The translations under genes were made by a program, and so were the position numbers. Source: Enterobacteriaceae bacterium B14 (GTDB lineage Bacteria > Pseudomonadota > Gammaproteobacteria > Enterobacterales > Enterobacteriaceae). From it: a stretch of DNA of 64,000 nt. Of the stretch, positions 50,111 through 61,174 are shown piece by piece; position 1 is the first letter of the stretch; each line of letters opens with the position of its first letter. The stretch covers positions 1,115,495-1,179,494 of the forward strand of contig DF158882.1 of the NCBI GenBank assembly GCA_000307305.1, written 5' to 3'. The notes beneath the pieces were generated by a model, which worked only from the letters and a program-made list of their open reading frames with translations, made no database searches and was not told where the DNA came from.

Positions 50111-50605
50111 TTAGCGAGTTTTTATCACTAACCGGTTGCTTTGCTTCACTTCTTCCATAACAACATAGGTACGAGTATCGTTAACACCTGGAAGTCTTAA
50201 CAGTGTTTCACCTAGCAATTTACGGTATGCAGACATATCAGGCACACGGGTTTTCAACAGATAGTCGAAATCACCGGATACAAGATGACACTCCTGAATC
50301 TCTTCTAATTTTTGAACAGCCATATTGAACTGTTCAAACACATCAGGAGCACCACGGTTCAGTGTAATTTCAACAAACACGAGAAGTGATGCATCAAGAT
50401 AGTGTGGATTAAGAATAGCGGCATAACCTTGAATAAAGCCTTGGCGTTCAAGACGGCGAACACGCTCTAAACAAGGTGTTGGCGATAAGCCAACTCGTTT
50501 TGAAAGTTCTACATTAGACACTCGACCATCTTTCTGTAGTTCATTCAGGATATTTCGATCGATGCGATCTAAATCCTTCCCTGGGCGTTTTTTGTTATCT
50601 ACCAT
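50111..50605 (-). CDS. lrp: Leucine-responsive regulatory protein
   Basis: Global feast/famine regulator controlling amino acid, pilus and transport genes. It has 164 residues and is almost residue-for-residue the E. coli protein: helix-turn-helix RVSNVELSKRVGLSPTPCLERVRRLERQGFIQGY near 28-62, then the effector-binding RAM domain with GDFDYLLKTRVPDMSAYRKLL and a C terminus NRLVIKTR. It is divergent from trxB over a long AT-rich gap and precedes ftsK, as in E. coli. Confidence 0.99.
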   Translation of the reverse strand: MVDNKKRPGKDLDRIDRNILNELQKDGRVSNVELSKRVGLSPTPCLERVRRLERQGFIQGYAAILNPHYLDASLLVFVEITLNRGAPDVFEQFNMAVQKLEEIQECHLVSGDFDYLLKTRVPDMSAYRKLLGETLLRLPGVNDTRTYVVMEEVKQSNRLVIKTR

Positions 50606-52238
<1,633 letters not shown>

Positions 52239-52270
52239 TAAGCCACTTTTTTTCGCTTAAATAACCTTAG

Positions 52271-52305
52271 AAAAAGGCTTATGTCATTCACATAAGCCTT
52301 TTTTA
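52271..52305 (+). terminator. Terminator of trxB
   Basis: AAAAAGGCTTATGT (52271-52284) pairs perfectly with ACATAAGCCTTTTT (52290-52303) around a 5-base loop, with further T residues after it. Confidence 0.93.
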
Positions 52306-52459
52306 TCAATAAACTTCTTTATTTACGACTGGTTACGCTACACATCTCATGTCCCCTTTTCTCACGCCCCTTTATATATCAACACCATTATTGGGCTAAG
52401 CCCTAAGCCCTGTTATCATTCAGCCCAAATTATTACTGAGAGTAGAATTTCTTCCCAAC

Positions 52460-54229
52460 ATGGATAAAACAAGACAACGAGAACTCATTAGCTGGCTTAA
52501 ACAGCAAAGCAAGCTATCCCAACGTTGGTTACGCCTCTCTATGCTACTTGGCTTTTTTAGCGGCCTGACCATCATTGCTCAAGCGTGGCTAATGGCGACT
52601 CTGTTACACGGTTTAATTGTAGAACAGCAGCCTAGAGAGACCTTTGTTAACACCTTTCTACTGTTAGTCATCACCATTGTCATAAAAGCCGTTTTAGCTT
52701 GGTTGCGAGAGCGTGTTGGATTTCACTGCGGTATGGTGGTTCGCCAAGAGATACGCCGTCTGGTATTAGATCGTCTACAACAGTATGGGCCCGCGTGGAT
52801 ACAGGGAAAACCAGCAGGAAGCTGGGCGACACTCATTCTGGAACAGATTGAAGATATGCAGGATTACTATGCACGCTACCTTCCGCAAATGTATCTAGCT
52901 GTCTTTATCCCTCTGATGGCCGTTATCGCGATTTTCCCGATTAACTGGGCTGCCGCTGTTATCCTTCTAGCTACCGCGCCACTGATCCCCCTGTTCATGG
53001 CGCTAGTGGGTATGGGGGCAGCCGATGCTAACCGTCGTAACTTTATTGCGCTAGGTCGGCTTAGCGGTAACTTCCTTGATAGGCTGCGCGGCTTAGATAC
53101 TCTGCGCGTGTTCCATCGTGCAGAGGCCGAAGTAGAACAAATCAATCAAGCATCCGAAGATTTTCGAAAAAGAACGATGGATGTGCTTAGGCTCGCTTTC
53201 CTCTCCTCCGCTGTTCTAGAATTTTTTGCCTCGATATCCATTGCCGTTGTCGCCGTCTATTTCGGATTCTCTTATCTGGGGGATCTTAACTTTGGCAGCT
53301 ATGGCCTCCCCGTTACTTTGTTTGCGGGTTTCTTGACGCTGATCCTTGCCCCAGAGTTTTTTCAACCTCTGCGCGATCTCGGCACCTTTTACCATGCAAA
53401 AGCACAGGCTGTTGGTGCGGCAGAATCTTTAGTGACCTTTCTTGATGCGAAAGGCGAAACCATGGGGAATGGCACTCTACAACATGAAGGTAATAGCGCA
53501 GTTACACTCACAGCAGAAAATGTAGAGGTCCTTTCTGCCGATGGTACCCGCCTTGCTGGGCCTTTAAATTTTACTGTAACCGCAAATAGCAGTGTTGCAA
53601 TTGTAGGGCACAGCGGAGCAGGTAAAAGCTCTCTTCTGAATGCTTTATTAGGTTTTTTACCCTACCACGGCTCATTGAGAATCAACGGGGTAGAGCTGAA
53701 TGAGTTAGACAGCAATAGCTGGCGAAAACAACTCAATTGGGTAGGCCAAAACCCCCATCTACCAGAACAGACACTAAGAGATAACATCACTCTAGGCTGC
53801 ACTGACGTCTCAGAAGATGAACTACAACGCGCGATAAAAAACGCTTACGTTGATGAGTTCCTCCCATCCTTCCCTGAAGGCCTAGAAACACTCGTTGGTG
53901 AAAACGCCGCTCGGCTTTCTGTCGGCCAAGCTCAGCGTGTTGCTGTCGCTAGAGCCCTACTTCGCCCTTGTGGACTACTGTTGCTAGATGAGCCCACAGC
54001 AAGCCTTGATGCGACAAGCGAACATTACGTAATGGATACGCTCTCTCAGGCAACGCATCACCAAACAACACTGCTGGTGACTCACCGTTTAGAAGAGACT
54101 CAGGGCTTCGATGAAATTTGGGTAATGTCAGAAGGGCAACTCGTTCAATCAGGTGATTACCTGACCTTGAGCCAGCAACCGAATGGGCCCTTTGCCAAAC
54201 TGCTTACCAGCCGAACTCAGGAGCTATAA
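52460..54229 (+). CDS. cydD: CydD subunit of the CydDC thiol exporter
   Basis: Half of the heterodimeric ABC transporter needed to assemble cytochrome bd; it exports glutathione/cysteine or handles haem. It has 589 residues (E. coli 588). A membrane domain with six helices covers about 1-310, and an ATPase domain follows with Walker A GHSGAGKS near 393, signature LSVGQAQRVAVARALL and Walker B LLLLDEPTASLD. The ATPase signature is LSVGQ rather than LSGGQ, as usual for CydD. The ribosome site before ATG 52460 is weak. cydC follows two bases after its stop. Confidence 0.96.
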   Translation: MDKTRQRELISWLKQQSKLSQRWLRLSMLLGFFSGLTIIAQAWLMATLLHGLIVEQQPRETFVNTFLLLVITIVIKAVLAWLRERVGFHCGMVVRQEIRRLVLDRLQQYGPAWIQGKPAGSWATLILEQIEDMQDYYARYLPQMYLAVFIPLMAVIAIFPINWAAAVILLATAPLIPLFMALVGMGAADANRRNFIALGRLSGNFLDRLRGLDTLRVFHRAEAEVEQINQASEDFRKRTMDVLRLAFLSSAVLEFFASISIAVVAVYFGFSYLGDLNFGSYGLPVTLFAGFLTLILAPEFFQPLRDLGTFYHAKAQAVGAAESLVTFLDAKGETMGNGTLQHEGNSAVTLTAENVEVLSADGTRLAGPLNFTVTANSSVAIVGHSGAGKSSLLNALLGFLPYHGSLRINGVELNELDSNSWRKQLNWVGQNPHLPEQTLRDNITLGCTDVSEDELQRAIKNAYVDEFLPSFPEGLETLVGENAARLSVGQAQRVAVARALLRPCGLLLLDEPTASLDATSEHYVMDTLSQATHHQTTLLVTHRLEETQGFDEIWVMSEGQLVQSGDYLTLSQQPNGPFAKLLTSRTQEL

Positions 54230-54231
54230 CC

Positions 54232-55971
54232 ATGCGAGTGTTACTTCCTTTTCTAGCTCTTTATCGCCGTCATTGGTTTCGTATCAGCCTTGGGATCCTG
54301 CTTGCGTTTATCACTCTGCTAGCAAGCATCAGCCTACTAACATTGTCAGGATGGTTTTTAGCTGCATCGGCCCTTGCTGGGCTAGCCGGTATTCTCACCT
54401 TTAACTATATGCTGCCCGCTGGTGGCGTGCGCGGTGCCGCCATCATTCGCACCGCAGCACGTTATGCAGAACGGGTTGTCAGCCACGATGCCACATTCCG
54501 AGTTTTATCCCATCTGCGCGTCTTTACCTTCCGCAAGATCCTGCCACTCTCCCCTGCAGGTATTGCCAAATTTAGACAGGCAGAATTGCTGAATAGGCTC
54601 GTTGCCGACGTTGATACACTCGATCACCTCTATTTGCGGGTTATTTCTCCGCTGATCAGCGCTCTCGCTATTATTGCCGTTATCACATTTGGGCTCTCAT
54701 GGTTTGATCCATATCTTGCGATGACGCTGGGCGGTATTATGTTGGCCCTGCTGCTTCTGCTGCCCATACTCTTTTACCGCGCAGGCAAGCCGATTGGCAG
54801 AGGTCTTACGGCACTACGCAGCCAATACCGCACACAGTTGACAACTTGGCTACAGGGCCACGCAGAGCTGGTCGTCTTCGGTGCATTAAACCGCTTTCGT
54901 TCAGACCTGAATCAAATAGAACACCATTGGTTACAGCGCCAAAAACAGCAAGCTAATCTGGGCGCACTGTCACAAGCATTGATGGTATTAGCTACGGGAT
55001 TGACCCTAACACTGATTTTATGGCTTGCCGCAGGCGGTATCGGCACATATAGCCAACCCGGTGCATTAATTGCCCTGTTTGTCTTTGCTGCCTTAGCCGC
55101 CTTCGAAGCCTTAGGGCCTGTCGCGGGTGCTTTCCAGCATTTAGGCCACGTCATTGCCTCTGCCGAGCGAGTTGCCAATCTCATCGCTCAGAAACCAGAA
55201 GTGACCTTCACTCAACACGATCTTGTTAAGCCTGCTCAAGTCGCTATCGAAATAGATAACATCTCATTCACCTATCCAGAGCAACCTCAGCCTGTTTTAC
55301 GCAATATCAATCTGCGTATTACTCAGGGTGAGCATATTGCTTTGTTGGGCCGCACAGGCTGTGGGAAATCGACCCTGCTGCAATTGTTAACCCGAGCTTG
55401 GGATGTTCAACAAGGTGAAATCAGGTTCAACAGTACCCCTATTGCCGATTACTCAGAAACCTCACTACGCAGTATGATGTCTGTCGTTTCCCAACGTGTT
55501 CACATTTTCAGCTCAACGCTGCGTGATAATTTACTGTTAGCCTCACCCACTGCGAGTGATGAACATTTAGCTCACGCACTAAAATGTGTTGGCCTAGACA
55601 GTTTGCTCATCAACGATGGCTTAAATATGTGGATGGGAGATGGCGGTCGCCAGCTTTCCGGAGGGGAACAACGTCGACTAGGGCTCGCCCGTGCACTTCT
55701 GCACACCGCGCCTGTGATTTTATTAGATGAACCCACAGAAGGGCTGGATGCCGAAACTGAACAGCATATTCTCGCCCTGATACGAGAACATTGCCGAGAC
55801 AAAACGCTGGTGTTGATTACTCACCGCTTGAGTGGATTAGAACACCTAGACCGCATCTGTATTCTCGATGGTGGGGAGCTTCTCGAAGAGGGCAACCACG
55901 CAACCCTATTGGCAAATGAGGGGCGCTATTATCAGTTTCACCAACGGGCAAAAGCGTTAGAAACCGTATAA
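54232..55971 (+). CDS. cydC: CydC subunit of the CydDC thiol exporter
   Basis: Partner subunit of CydD in the inner membrane; 579 residues (E. coli 573). The membrane domain begins LLPFLALYRRHWFRISLGILLAF and includes the family stretch GWFLAASALAGLAG near 40-54. The ATPase domain has Walker A GRTGCGKST near 371-379, signature LSGGEQRRLGLARALL and Walker B VILLDEPTEGLD. AGGAG inside the end of cydD serves as ribosome site. The cydDC-aat-infA order is that of E. coli. Confidence 0.97.
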   Translation: MRVLLPFLALYRRHWFRISLGILLAFITLLASISLLTLSGWFLAASALAGLAGILTFNYMLPAGGVRGAAIIRTAARYAERVVSHDATFRVLSHLRVFTFRKILPLSPAGIAKFRQAELLNRLVADVDTLDHLYLRVISPLISALAIIAVITFGLSWFDPYLAMTLGGIMLALLLLLPILFYRAGKPIGRGLTALRSQYRTQLTTWLQGHAELVVFGALNRFRSDLNQIEHHWLQRQKQQANLGALSQALMVLATGLTLTLILWLAAGGIGTYSQPGALIALFVFAALAAFEALGPVAGAFQHLGHVIASAERVANLIAQKPEVTFTQHDLVKPAQVAIEIDNISFTYPEQPQPVLRNINLRITQGEHIALLGRTGCGKSTLLQLLTRAWDVQQGEIRFNSTPIADYSETSLRSMMSVVSQRVHIFSSTLRDNLLLASPTASDEHLAHALKCVGLDSLLINDGLNMWMGDGGRQLSGGEQRRLGLARALLHTAPVILLDEPTEGLDAETEQHILALIREHCRDKTLVLITHRLSGLEHLDRICILDGGELLEEGNHATLLANEGRYYQFHQRAKALETV

Positions 55972-56024
55972 TCATTGTCCGATGAACTTTCACCGGACAA
56001 GACAATCGCTAATGGATGATGCTT

Positions 56025-56735
56025 ATGCTTCTGGTACAACTCTCTCATCACTCAATTGATTTTCCTTCGCCAGACACCGCTCTACGCAATCCTGAAGGCT
56101 TATTAGCTGTGGGCGGTGATTTACGTCCTGATAGGCTAAAAGAGGCCTATCGGTGCGGTATATTTCCTTGGTTTAACGAAGATGAGCCTATTTTATGGTG
56201 GAGCCCCAATCCCAGAGCGGTGTTAATACCAGAACAGCTGCATTTAAGCCGCAGTATGCTCAAGTTTCTACGCCGTACAGATTATCGCATTACTTTAAAC
56301 CATGCGTTCAATGACGTGATTCATGCCTGCGCCGCCGTTCGCCAATTCGAAGGAACATGGATTAACAGTGAAATTGCCAAGGCTTATACCGAGCTGCATC
56401 AGCAGGGATTTGCACACTCCGTTGAGGTCTGGCAAGAAAACACACTCGTTGGTGGCTTATACGGTATCGAACAAGGTGCGCTGTTTTGTGGTGAATCCAT
56501 GTTTAGTCTGCGAGACAACGCTTCAAAGTGCGCTTTAATTGCTTTTTGTCGTCACTTTGTCCGCTATGGCGGTAAACTTATTGACTGTCAGGTTCTTAAC
56601 CCTCACACTGCCTCGCTTGGTGCACATGAGATGGAGCGAGCTCATTTTTTACAGCACCTGTCTCGTTATCAGCAAAGCAAACTCGCCCCCGAATGCTGGC
56701 AACCTCAATCACTTGTTCTTAATGATGAACATTAA
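56025..56735 (+). CDS. aat: Leucyl/phenylalanyl-tRNA--protein transferase
   Basis: Adds Leu or Phe to proteins with N-terminal Arg or Lys, marking them for ClpAP by the N-end rule. From ATG 56025 the product has 236 residues (E. coli 234) and starts [20 protein letters not shown]; two ATGs just upstream (56016, 56019) are alternatives. Conserved segments are [23 protein letters not shown] near 29-50, [13 protein letters not shown] near 56-68 and [11 protein letters not shown]-like [21 protein letters not shown] near 150-170. It is 53 bases after cydC. ClpA, the unfoldase of the same pathway, lies at the right end of the window. Confidence 0.96.
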   Translation: MLLVQLSHHSIDFPSPDTALRNPEGLLAVGGDLRPDRLKEAYRCGIFPWFNEDEPILWWSPNPRAVLIPEQLHLSRSMLKFLRRTDYRITLNHAFNDVIHACAAVRQFEGTWINSEIAKAYTELHQQGFAHSVEVWQENTLVGGLYGIEQGALFCGESMFSLRDNASKCALIAFCRHFVRYGGKLIDCQVLNPHTASLGAHEMERAHFLQHLSRYQQSKLAPECWQPQSLVLNDEH

Positions 56736-56844
56736 TGGGGTTGAAACAACGGAAATCAGCAAATAAGCGTCAGGTTGGACTGACTCTTCTTTACACTCTG
56801 TATATTTTTCGGCATTATCTTTGCCGTTAAAAAAGCTAAGGTAG

Positions 56845-57081
<237 letters not shown>

Positions 57082-57131
57082 TAGGCTCACACTGCTCGCG
57101 GCTTAACGCGAATTCAGAATAGAATTATTTT

Positions 57132-57163
57132 ACGCCCTTATCTTTTTTGGAAAGGGCGTTTTG
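57132..57163 (+). terminator. Terminator of infA
   Basis: ACGCCCTT (57132-57139) pairs with AAGGGCGT (57152-57159), followed by TTTTG, 50 bases after infA. Confidence 0.88.
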
Positions 57164-57240
57164 TTATTGCTATTTTGTTATGGTGTGTTTTAAGGGTGAA
57201 TGTTAGCGTCTACTGAATGATATTGAGCTAGAGTTCTATG

Positions 57241-57272
57241 AAAGGTGCTTTTTTTAAGAAGTACCTTTTTTT
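57241..57272 (+). terminator. Second terminator after infA
   Basis: AAAGGTGCTT (57241-57250) pairs with AAGTACCTTT (57259-57268, one G-T pair) and runs into seven T residues. It is 160 bases past infA and already has the infA terminator in front of it, so it may have served another, now missing, short transcript. Confidence 0.7.
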
Positions 57273-57421
57273 CTGAATGTGGGGTTGAGAATAGCCTCAG
57301 ACTAGGATAACCGCTGTAAAGCCTTGGTATCTTCTTATTGCAAGCACACCATGGTTAGCCATCCATGGCTCAATTCTCCTCAATCGGCATCCATAAAATT
57401 TACCCTTACAGGGTCGAAATA

Positions 57422-57904
57422 TCAGGAACGGCTCAAACGTATGCTCAAATAGCCAAACACTGGCCCTAAAGCATTACCGATAACCCCCCATAGTAATGCC
57501 ATTAGTAGGTCGACTTGCGTGCCATCATGGGGATAGAAACCACCATAATATACGGCAAATATCGTTGAAAAAGAGTTAAATCCAACCAAACTACAGTTAA
57601 AAAATGGTATTTTTAGCAGCTGCATCAATGCATATACGGTAATGACTACCGACAGTATCATTGCAGCCATTCCCACCATGTAGCTGCTCAAAAAGTTAAT
57701 CAACGCAATACACACTACGGCCAACAGCGAACCGGGAATCATGGATAGATAGATACTCTTCATCACCGCTGGCGTTGCTCCAAGAGCAAAGTACCATGCC
57801 CAACCGATGAATAATGCCCACACAGGGATCCCAAGCGATGGCCAAGCCACCAAACAAGAAAGCCCCGCCAACAGTGCCACAACCACTTCTATCGGTAATT
57901 TCAT
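57422..57904 (-). CDS. DUF1097 inner-membrane protein
   Basis: A 160-residue polytopic membrane protein with about five hydrophobic segments (IEVVVALLAGLSCLVAWPSL, VWALFIGWAWYFALG, IPGSLLAVVCIALINFL, VGMAAMILSVVITVYAL, and a C-terminal LLMALLWGVIGNALGPVFGYL). I recognise the DUF1097 (YcdZ-like) pattern. From ATG 57904 with AAGGAT 9 bases upstream. It lies 36 bases behind pxpC in the same direction and is the last gene of the pxp operon, so it may move the substrate or product of the pathway; that is inference. No function is established for DUF1097. Confidence 0.75.
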   Translation of the reverse strand: MKLPIEVVVALLAGLSCLVAWPSLGIPVWALFIGWAWYFALGATPAVMKSIYLSMIPGSLLAVVCIALINFLSSYMVGMAAMILSVVITVYALMQLLKIPFFNCSLVGFNSFSTIFAVYYGGFYPHDGTQVDLLMALLWGVIGNALGPVFGYLSIRLSRS

Positions 57905-57940
57905 CAGATTTATCCTTTTTATTTGCTCCACAGCTCTTGT

Positions 57941-58915
57941 TTAGCTCAAGCTCGTTACTAACCGCTGTATCCTACGCTGATGTTCTCCACGTGCTGCGAG
58001 CGCCTGTTCCATCGTGACCATACTGAAGATCACTTTGGAATGCGGTTGTAACTGACCGAGAATATCAAGATCGCAGCTGATCACGGTTCCCAATGTCATA
58101 TAGCCGCCACCGGACACCGCATCTCGTTGAAGCACTATCGGCGTGCGCCCACCGGGAAGCTGAATAGAGCCTATTGGATAGCAAGCATCAACAATATTAG
58201 ACGGATCTGAACCGGCACCAAACGGTGGCGTACGTGGTTTAAACTCCAACGGCTGGCCACCATGAAAACGGTAACCAATACGATCCGATTCTGAACTGAC
58301 AGTCCATTGGTCATGAAAAAAACTATCTACTGCCGTGTCGGTTAAACGATGAATATACATCCCCGGCAGCACTCGTAATTCCGCATGTTTAGATAATTGC
58401 GGGTGATACATTTCAGGCAACTGCTTGTCTACCATGCCCAATCCGCACGCGGCCGTCACCGGCAAGGCATCTCCAGCCAGCAATTTTCTCCCAAGATACC
58501 CTCCTAAACTTCCCAGCGAGTAAGTGGAGCGGCAGCCAAGTACCTCAGGCACGTCGAACCCCCCTGCTATCGCTAAATAACTACGTGCACCAAGCGTGGC
58601 AAATCCGCATTTTAACTGCTGCCCACGGCGTGCTAACACGCTGGTATTCATGGGAATTTTCTTGCCATCCAGCATCATCACCTGAACAGCACCACTCACG
58701 GCAAATAGCGTATCCTGTTCAAAAAATAGCTCAGGCCCCAGCAAGGTGCACTCCAGTGCGGTAGCGTCAATTGGATTACCAACCAATAGATTAGCGGCAG
58801 CTAACGCATGACGATCCAGTGCGCCAGAAGGGGGGATCCCAAGGTGATAATAACCTTCACGTCCACCATCCTGTAACGTACTTGACAACCCTGGTTTGAT
58901 CACATTAATCGCCAT
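57941..58915 (-). CDS. pxpC: PxpC / urea-carboxylase-like subunit AHS2 (KipA family)
   Basis: A 324-residue protein of the allophanate-hydrolase-subunit-2 family, which forms half of the carboxyltransferase of urea carboxylase and also the C subunit of ATP-dependent 5-oxoprolinase (PxpC, 310 residues in E. coli). Family marks are VIKPGLSSTLQDGGREGYYHLGIPPSGALDRHA at residues 5-37, GCRSTYSLGSLGGYLGRKL near 140, and the late VLQRDAVSGGGYMTLGTV segment. GGAGG lies 7 bases before ATG 58915; the start overlaps the end of pxpB by 11 bases, so the two are coupled. The operon also encodes biotin carboxylase and carrier subunits, unlike E. coli pxpBCA. Confidence 0.88.
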   Translation of the reverse strand: MAINVIKPGLSSTLQDGGREGYYHLGIPPSGALDRHALAAANLLVGNPIDATALECTLLGPELFFEQDTLFAVSGAVQVMMLDGKKIPMNTSVLARRGQQLKCGFATLGARSYLAIAGGFDVPEVLGCRSTYSLGSLGGYLGRKLLAGDALPVTAACGLGMVDKQLPEMYHPQLSKHAELRVLPGMYIHRLTDTAVDSFFHDQWTVSSESDRIGYRFHGGQPLEFKPRTPPFGAGSDPSNIVDACYPIGSIQLPGGRTPIVLQRDAVSGGGYMTLGTVISCDLDILGQLQPHSKVIFSMVTMEQALAARGEHQRRIQRLVTSLS

Positions 58916-59786
58916 ACAATACCTCCTGCAAATGTGCATGATAGACGAGCGGTTCACGCTCAAATCTATCCAGATCGAACTCCACAGGCTTGATGCGCAG
59001 TGAAAATTCGCCTTTATCTACCTGCTCAAGGCAACGATCGTAATTTTCTCGATCAATCGCACGAAACTGCACAATATCGCCAGCGCGGAAAAACACCATC
59101 GACTCCTGATGATAAGGTAATCGCTGCTCAGGGTCGTAAATAGGCGCAGGTGTCACACCAAATAATTGATAACCACCAGCACCGCGAACTGAATAGATAC
59201 AGCCAAAACAGCCACCATGACCAATCGAAAGCTTTGGCGTGTCGGTGCGCGGAGTAAGGTATTTCGGTACCTCAAGTTGCTTGTCACGCTCTACCATCTG
59301 ATACATAAAAGGTAACCCCGCGACAAAACCCACCATGGAAACAAACCAAGGCATACCACTGTGTTGAGCAATAAATTCGTCTACGTCCTTTAAGCCATTG
59401 ATACGAGCGGCATACTCCAAGTCAGTAGAGTTTGGTTCCTGATGACGTTCACGAAAGCGCATCAGCGTTTCGTGAGTCCACGGGTCGTTATACAACACTG
59501 GGATCTCAATAATTCGAGTGGTGAGCGTTCGCTGTGCATTACCTCTATCTTCTAAGCTCTGCACTTGTTCCAGCAATTGCTGTGGCGGCAGTACATCTGG
59601 GTTAAAACGAACCAAACAAGATGCGTTCGCCAGACATACATCGAGTATGCCCGGCAAAGCCAACGCTTCAATAGCTTTAACCAATGACATACTGCGGAAA
59701 AATGCTGCCATCGACATTGCTTCGCCGACTTCAATAAACAGGTGCTCATCACCACCGAAACTGTAACGTAAAGAAGATACTGACAT
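58905..59786 (-). CDS. pxpB: PxpB / urea-carboxylase-like subunit AHS1 (KipI family), long form
   Basis: Subunit-1 family protein that pairs with PxpC/AHS2. It has 293 residues, about 75 more than E. coli PxpB (218). The N-terminal half has IEVGEAMSMAAFFRSMSLVKAIEAL and LVRFNPDVLPPQQLLEQVQSLE, typical of the family. In the core the usual Gln-Thr-Gly-Ile-Tyr-Pro segment is replaced by CFGCIYSVRGAGGYQLFGVTP, so the active-site surface differs from the KipI/PxpB norm. The extra C-terminal 65 residues (GDIVQFRAIDRENYDRCLEQ onward) suggest a longer, urea-carboxylase-like form. It starts one base after the biotin carboxylase stop with GAGGAG upstream. The name PxpB is by family; the true substrate is open. 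Confidence 0.82.
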   Translation of the reverse strand: MSVSSLRYSFGGDEHLFIEVGEAMSMAAFFRSMSLVKAIEALALPGILDVCLANASCLVRFNPDVLPPQQLLEQVQSLEDRGNAQRTLTTRIIEIPVLYNDPWTHETLMRFRERHQEPNSTDLEYAARINGLKDVDEFIAQHSGMPWFVSMVGFVAGLPFMYQMVERDKQLEVPKYLTPRTDTPKLSIGHGGCFGCIYSVRGAGGYQLFGVTPAPIYDPEQRLPYHQESMVFFRAGDIVQFRAIDRENYDRCLEQVDKGEFSLRIKPVEFDLDRFEREPLVYHAHLQEVLYGD

Positions 59787-59787
59787 A

Positions 59788-61158
59788 TCAATACTCCTCA
59801 GTAACGACCGTGGCTGCTGTTAGCCACGATTCTAGGCTATTGGTATGGAAATCCCCGGCTGCAAGAAAATCACTGGCTAATAGCCGTTGATGCAGTGGCA
59901 ACGTCGTTTTCATACCACTCAGGCGGATATCGCCCAATACTTGTGCGGCAAGTTGTAGTGCTTTCGGTCGATTAGTTGCATGAATCACCACTTTAGCTAA
60001 CAGTGAATCATAGTAGGGGGGGATGCGGTAACCTTCGTACAAATGGCTATCTATACGGATACCTTCGCCCTGTGGCCAATACAACTCATTGACTGTTCCG
60101 GGACAGGGAAAGAAATTACGTTCAGGGTCTTCCGCATTAAGACGCATTTCGAGTGCAGCGCCATTAATGTGGATCTGCTGTTGGTCCAAAGAAAGGGGTT
60201 CACCACCGGCAATACGTAACATCCAAGCGACGATATCTACGCCAGTTATCATCTCGCTGATGGGATGCTCCACCTGAATGCGGGTGTTCATTTCAATAAA
60301 GAAGAACTCGCCACTGTCCGTATCCACCAGATATTCAATGGTACCAGCACCAAGATAATTGATGCTTTGAGCAAGATTCACAGCACTTTGGCATAATGCT
60401 TGACGTAATTCTGGAGTAATGGCTGGCGATGGTGCTTCCTCCAAAATTTTTTGTCGCCGACGTTGCAGTGAGCACTCCCGCTCATACAAATGAATCACCT
60501 TATTACCATCCCCTAGGATTTGTACCTCAATATGACGCGCATTCGTGATAAATCGCTCCAGATATACACCATTATGGCCAAATGCTGCCTGTGCTTCAGA
60601 TTGAGCAATGGGAAGTTCATAAGTCAGCGTTTCTGATGAGTAGGCATGCCGAATACCGCGCCCGCCGCCGCCAGCAGAAGCCTTAATTAATAGAGGAAAA
60701 CCGATGGATGAGGCACAACGTTGTGCCTCATCCAAATTCCACACCTCGCCGACAGAGCCAGGAACTACCGGCACACCAGCTGCTTGTGCGGCACTTCTCG
60801 CTAATGCTTTGTCTCCCATACGAGCAATCGTTTCAGGCTGTGGCCCAACAAAGATTAGCCCTGCATCCACAACAGCCTGAGCAAAAATTGCGTTTTCTGC
60901 CAGAAAACCGTATCCCGGATGAACTGCATCAGCGCCACAACGCTGCGCCGCAGCGATGACTGCCGGTATATTCAGATAACTGTGCTCGGAACGAGCCGGG
61001 CCAAGCACTTCAATCTGGTCGGCTATCTTCGCTGCCAATGAGTCAACATCGATTTCACTACAAGCCAGTACCGTAGGAATATGCAATTTCTTCGCAGCAT
61101 TAATAATCCTTACGGCAATCTCACCACGGTTGGCAATCAGCAATTTTTTTATCGCCAT
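59788..61158 (-). CDS. Biotin carboxylase (AccC-like) of the pxp operon
   Basis: ATP- and bicarbonate-dependent enzyme that carboxylates biotin on a carrier protein. From ATG 61158 (GGGA 8 bases upstream) it has 456 residues, close to AccC (449). It has KKLLIANRGEIAVRII near 4-19, HPGYGFLAENAIFAQ near 79-93, the ATP-grasp loop KASAGGGGRGIR near 157-168, the HIEVQILGDG segment near 207, and FIEMNTRIQVEHPISEMITGVDIV near 285-308 with the catalytic Glu, Asn and Arg. It lies between the small carrier gene and pxpB. The housekeeping accBC pair should be elsewhere in the genome; the position in this operon argues for a dedicated role with PxpB/PxpC. Confidence 0.93.
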   Translation of the reverse strand: MAIKKLLIANRGEIAVRIINAAKKLHIPTVLACSEIDVDSLAAKIADQIEVLGPARSEHSYLNIPAVIAAAQRCGADAVHPGYGFLAENAIFAQAVVDAGLIFVGPQPETIARMGDKALARSAAQAAGVPVVPGSVGEVWNLDEAQRCASSIGFPLLIKASAGGGGRGIRHAYSSETLTYELPIAQSEAQAAFGHNGVYLERFITNARHIEVQILGDGNKVIHLYERECSLQRRRQKILEEAPSPAITPELRQALCQSAVNLAQSINYLGAGTIEYLVDTDSGEFFFIEMNTRIQVEHPISEMITGVDIVAWMLRIAGGEPLSLDQQQIHINGAALEMRLNAEDPERNFFPCPGTVNELYWPQGEGIRIDSHLYEGYRIPPYYDSLLAKVVIHATNRPKALQLAAQVLGDIRLSGMKTTLPLHQRLLASDFLAAGDFHTNSLESWLTAATVVTEEY

Positions 61159-61174
61159 AGTGTTTCCCTTCTCG

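Larger units (their letters stand above)
57082..57421. other. Intergenic region after infA
   Basis: 340 bases with two terminators (listed separately) and no gene. In E. coli tRNA-Ser gene serW lies between infA and clpA; I looked for a tRNA here and found none. The stretch 57164-57240 between the terminators shows no structure I recognise. Confidence 0.45.

Noticed and set aside
57082-57421. Possible tRNA-Ser gene, expected from E. coli gene order
   Set aside because: No acceptor stem, T-loop GTTCGAATC-like word or CCA end could be found in the gap; only terminator hairpins.
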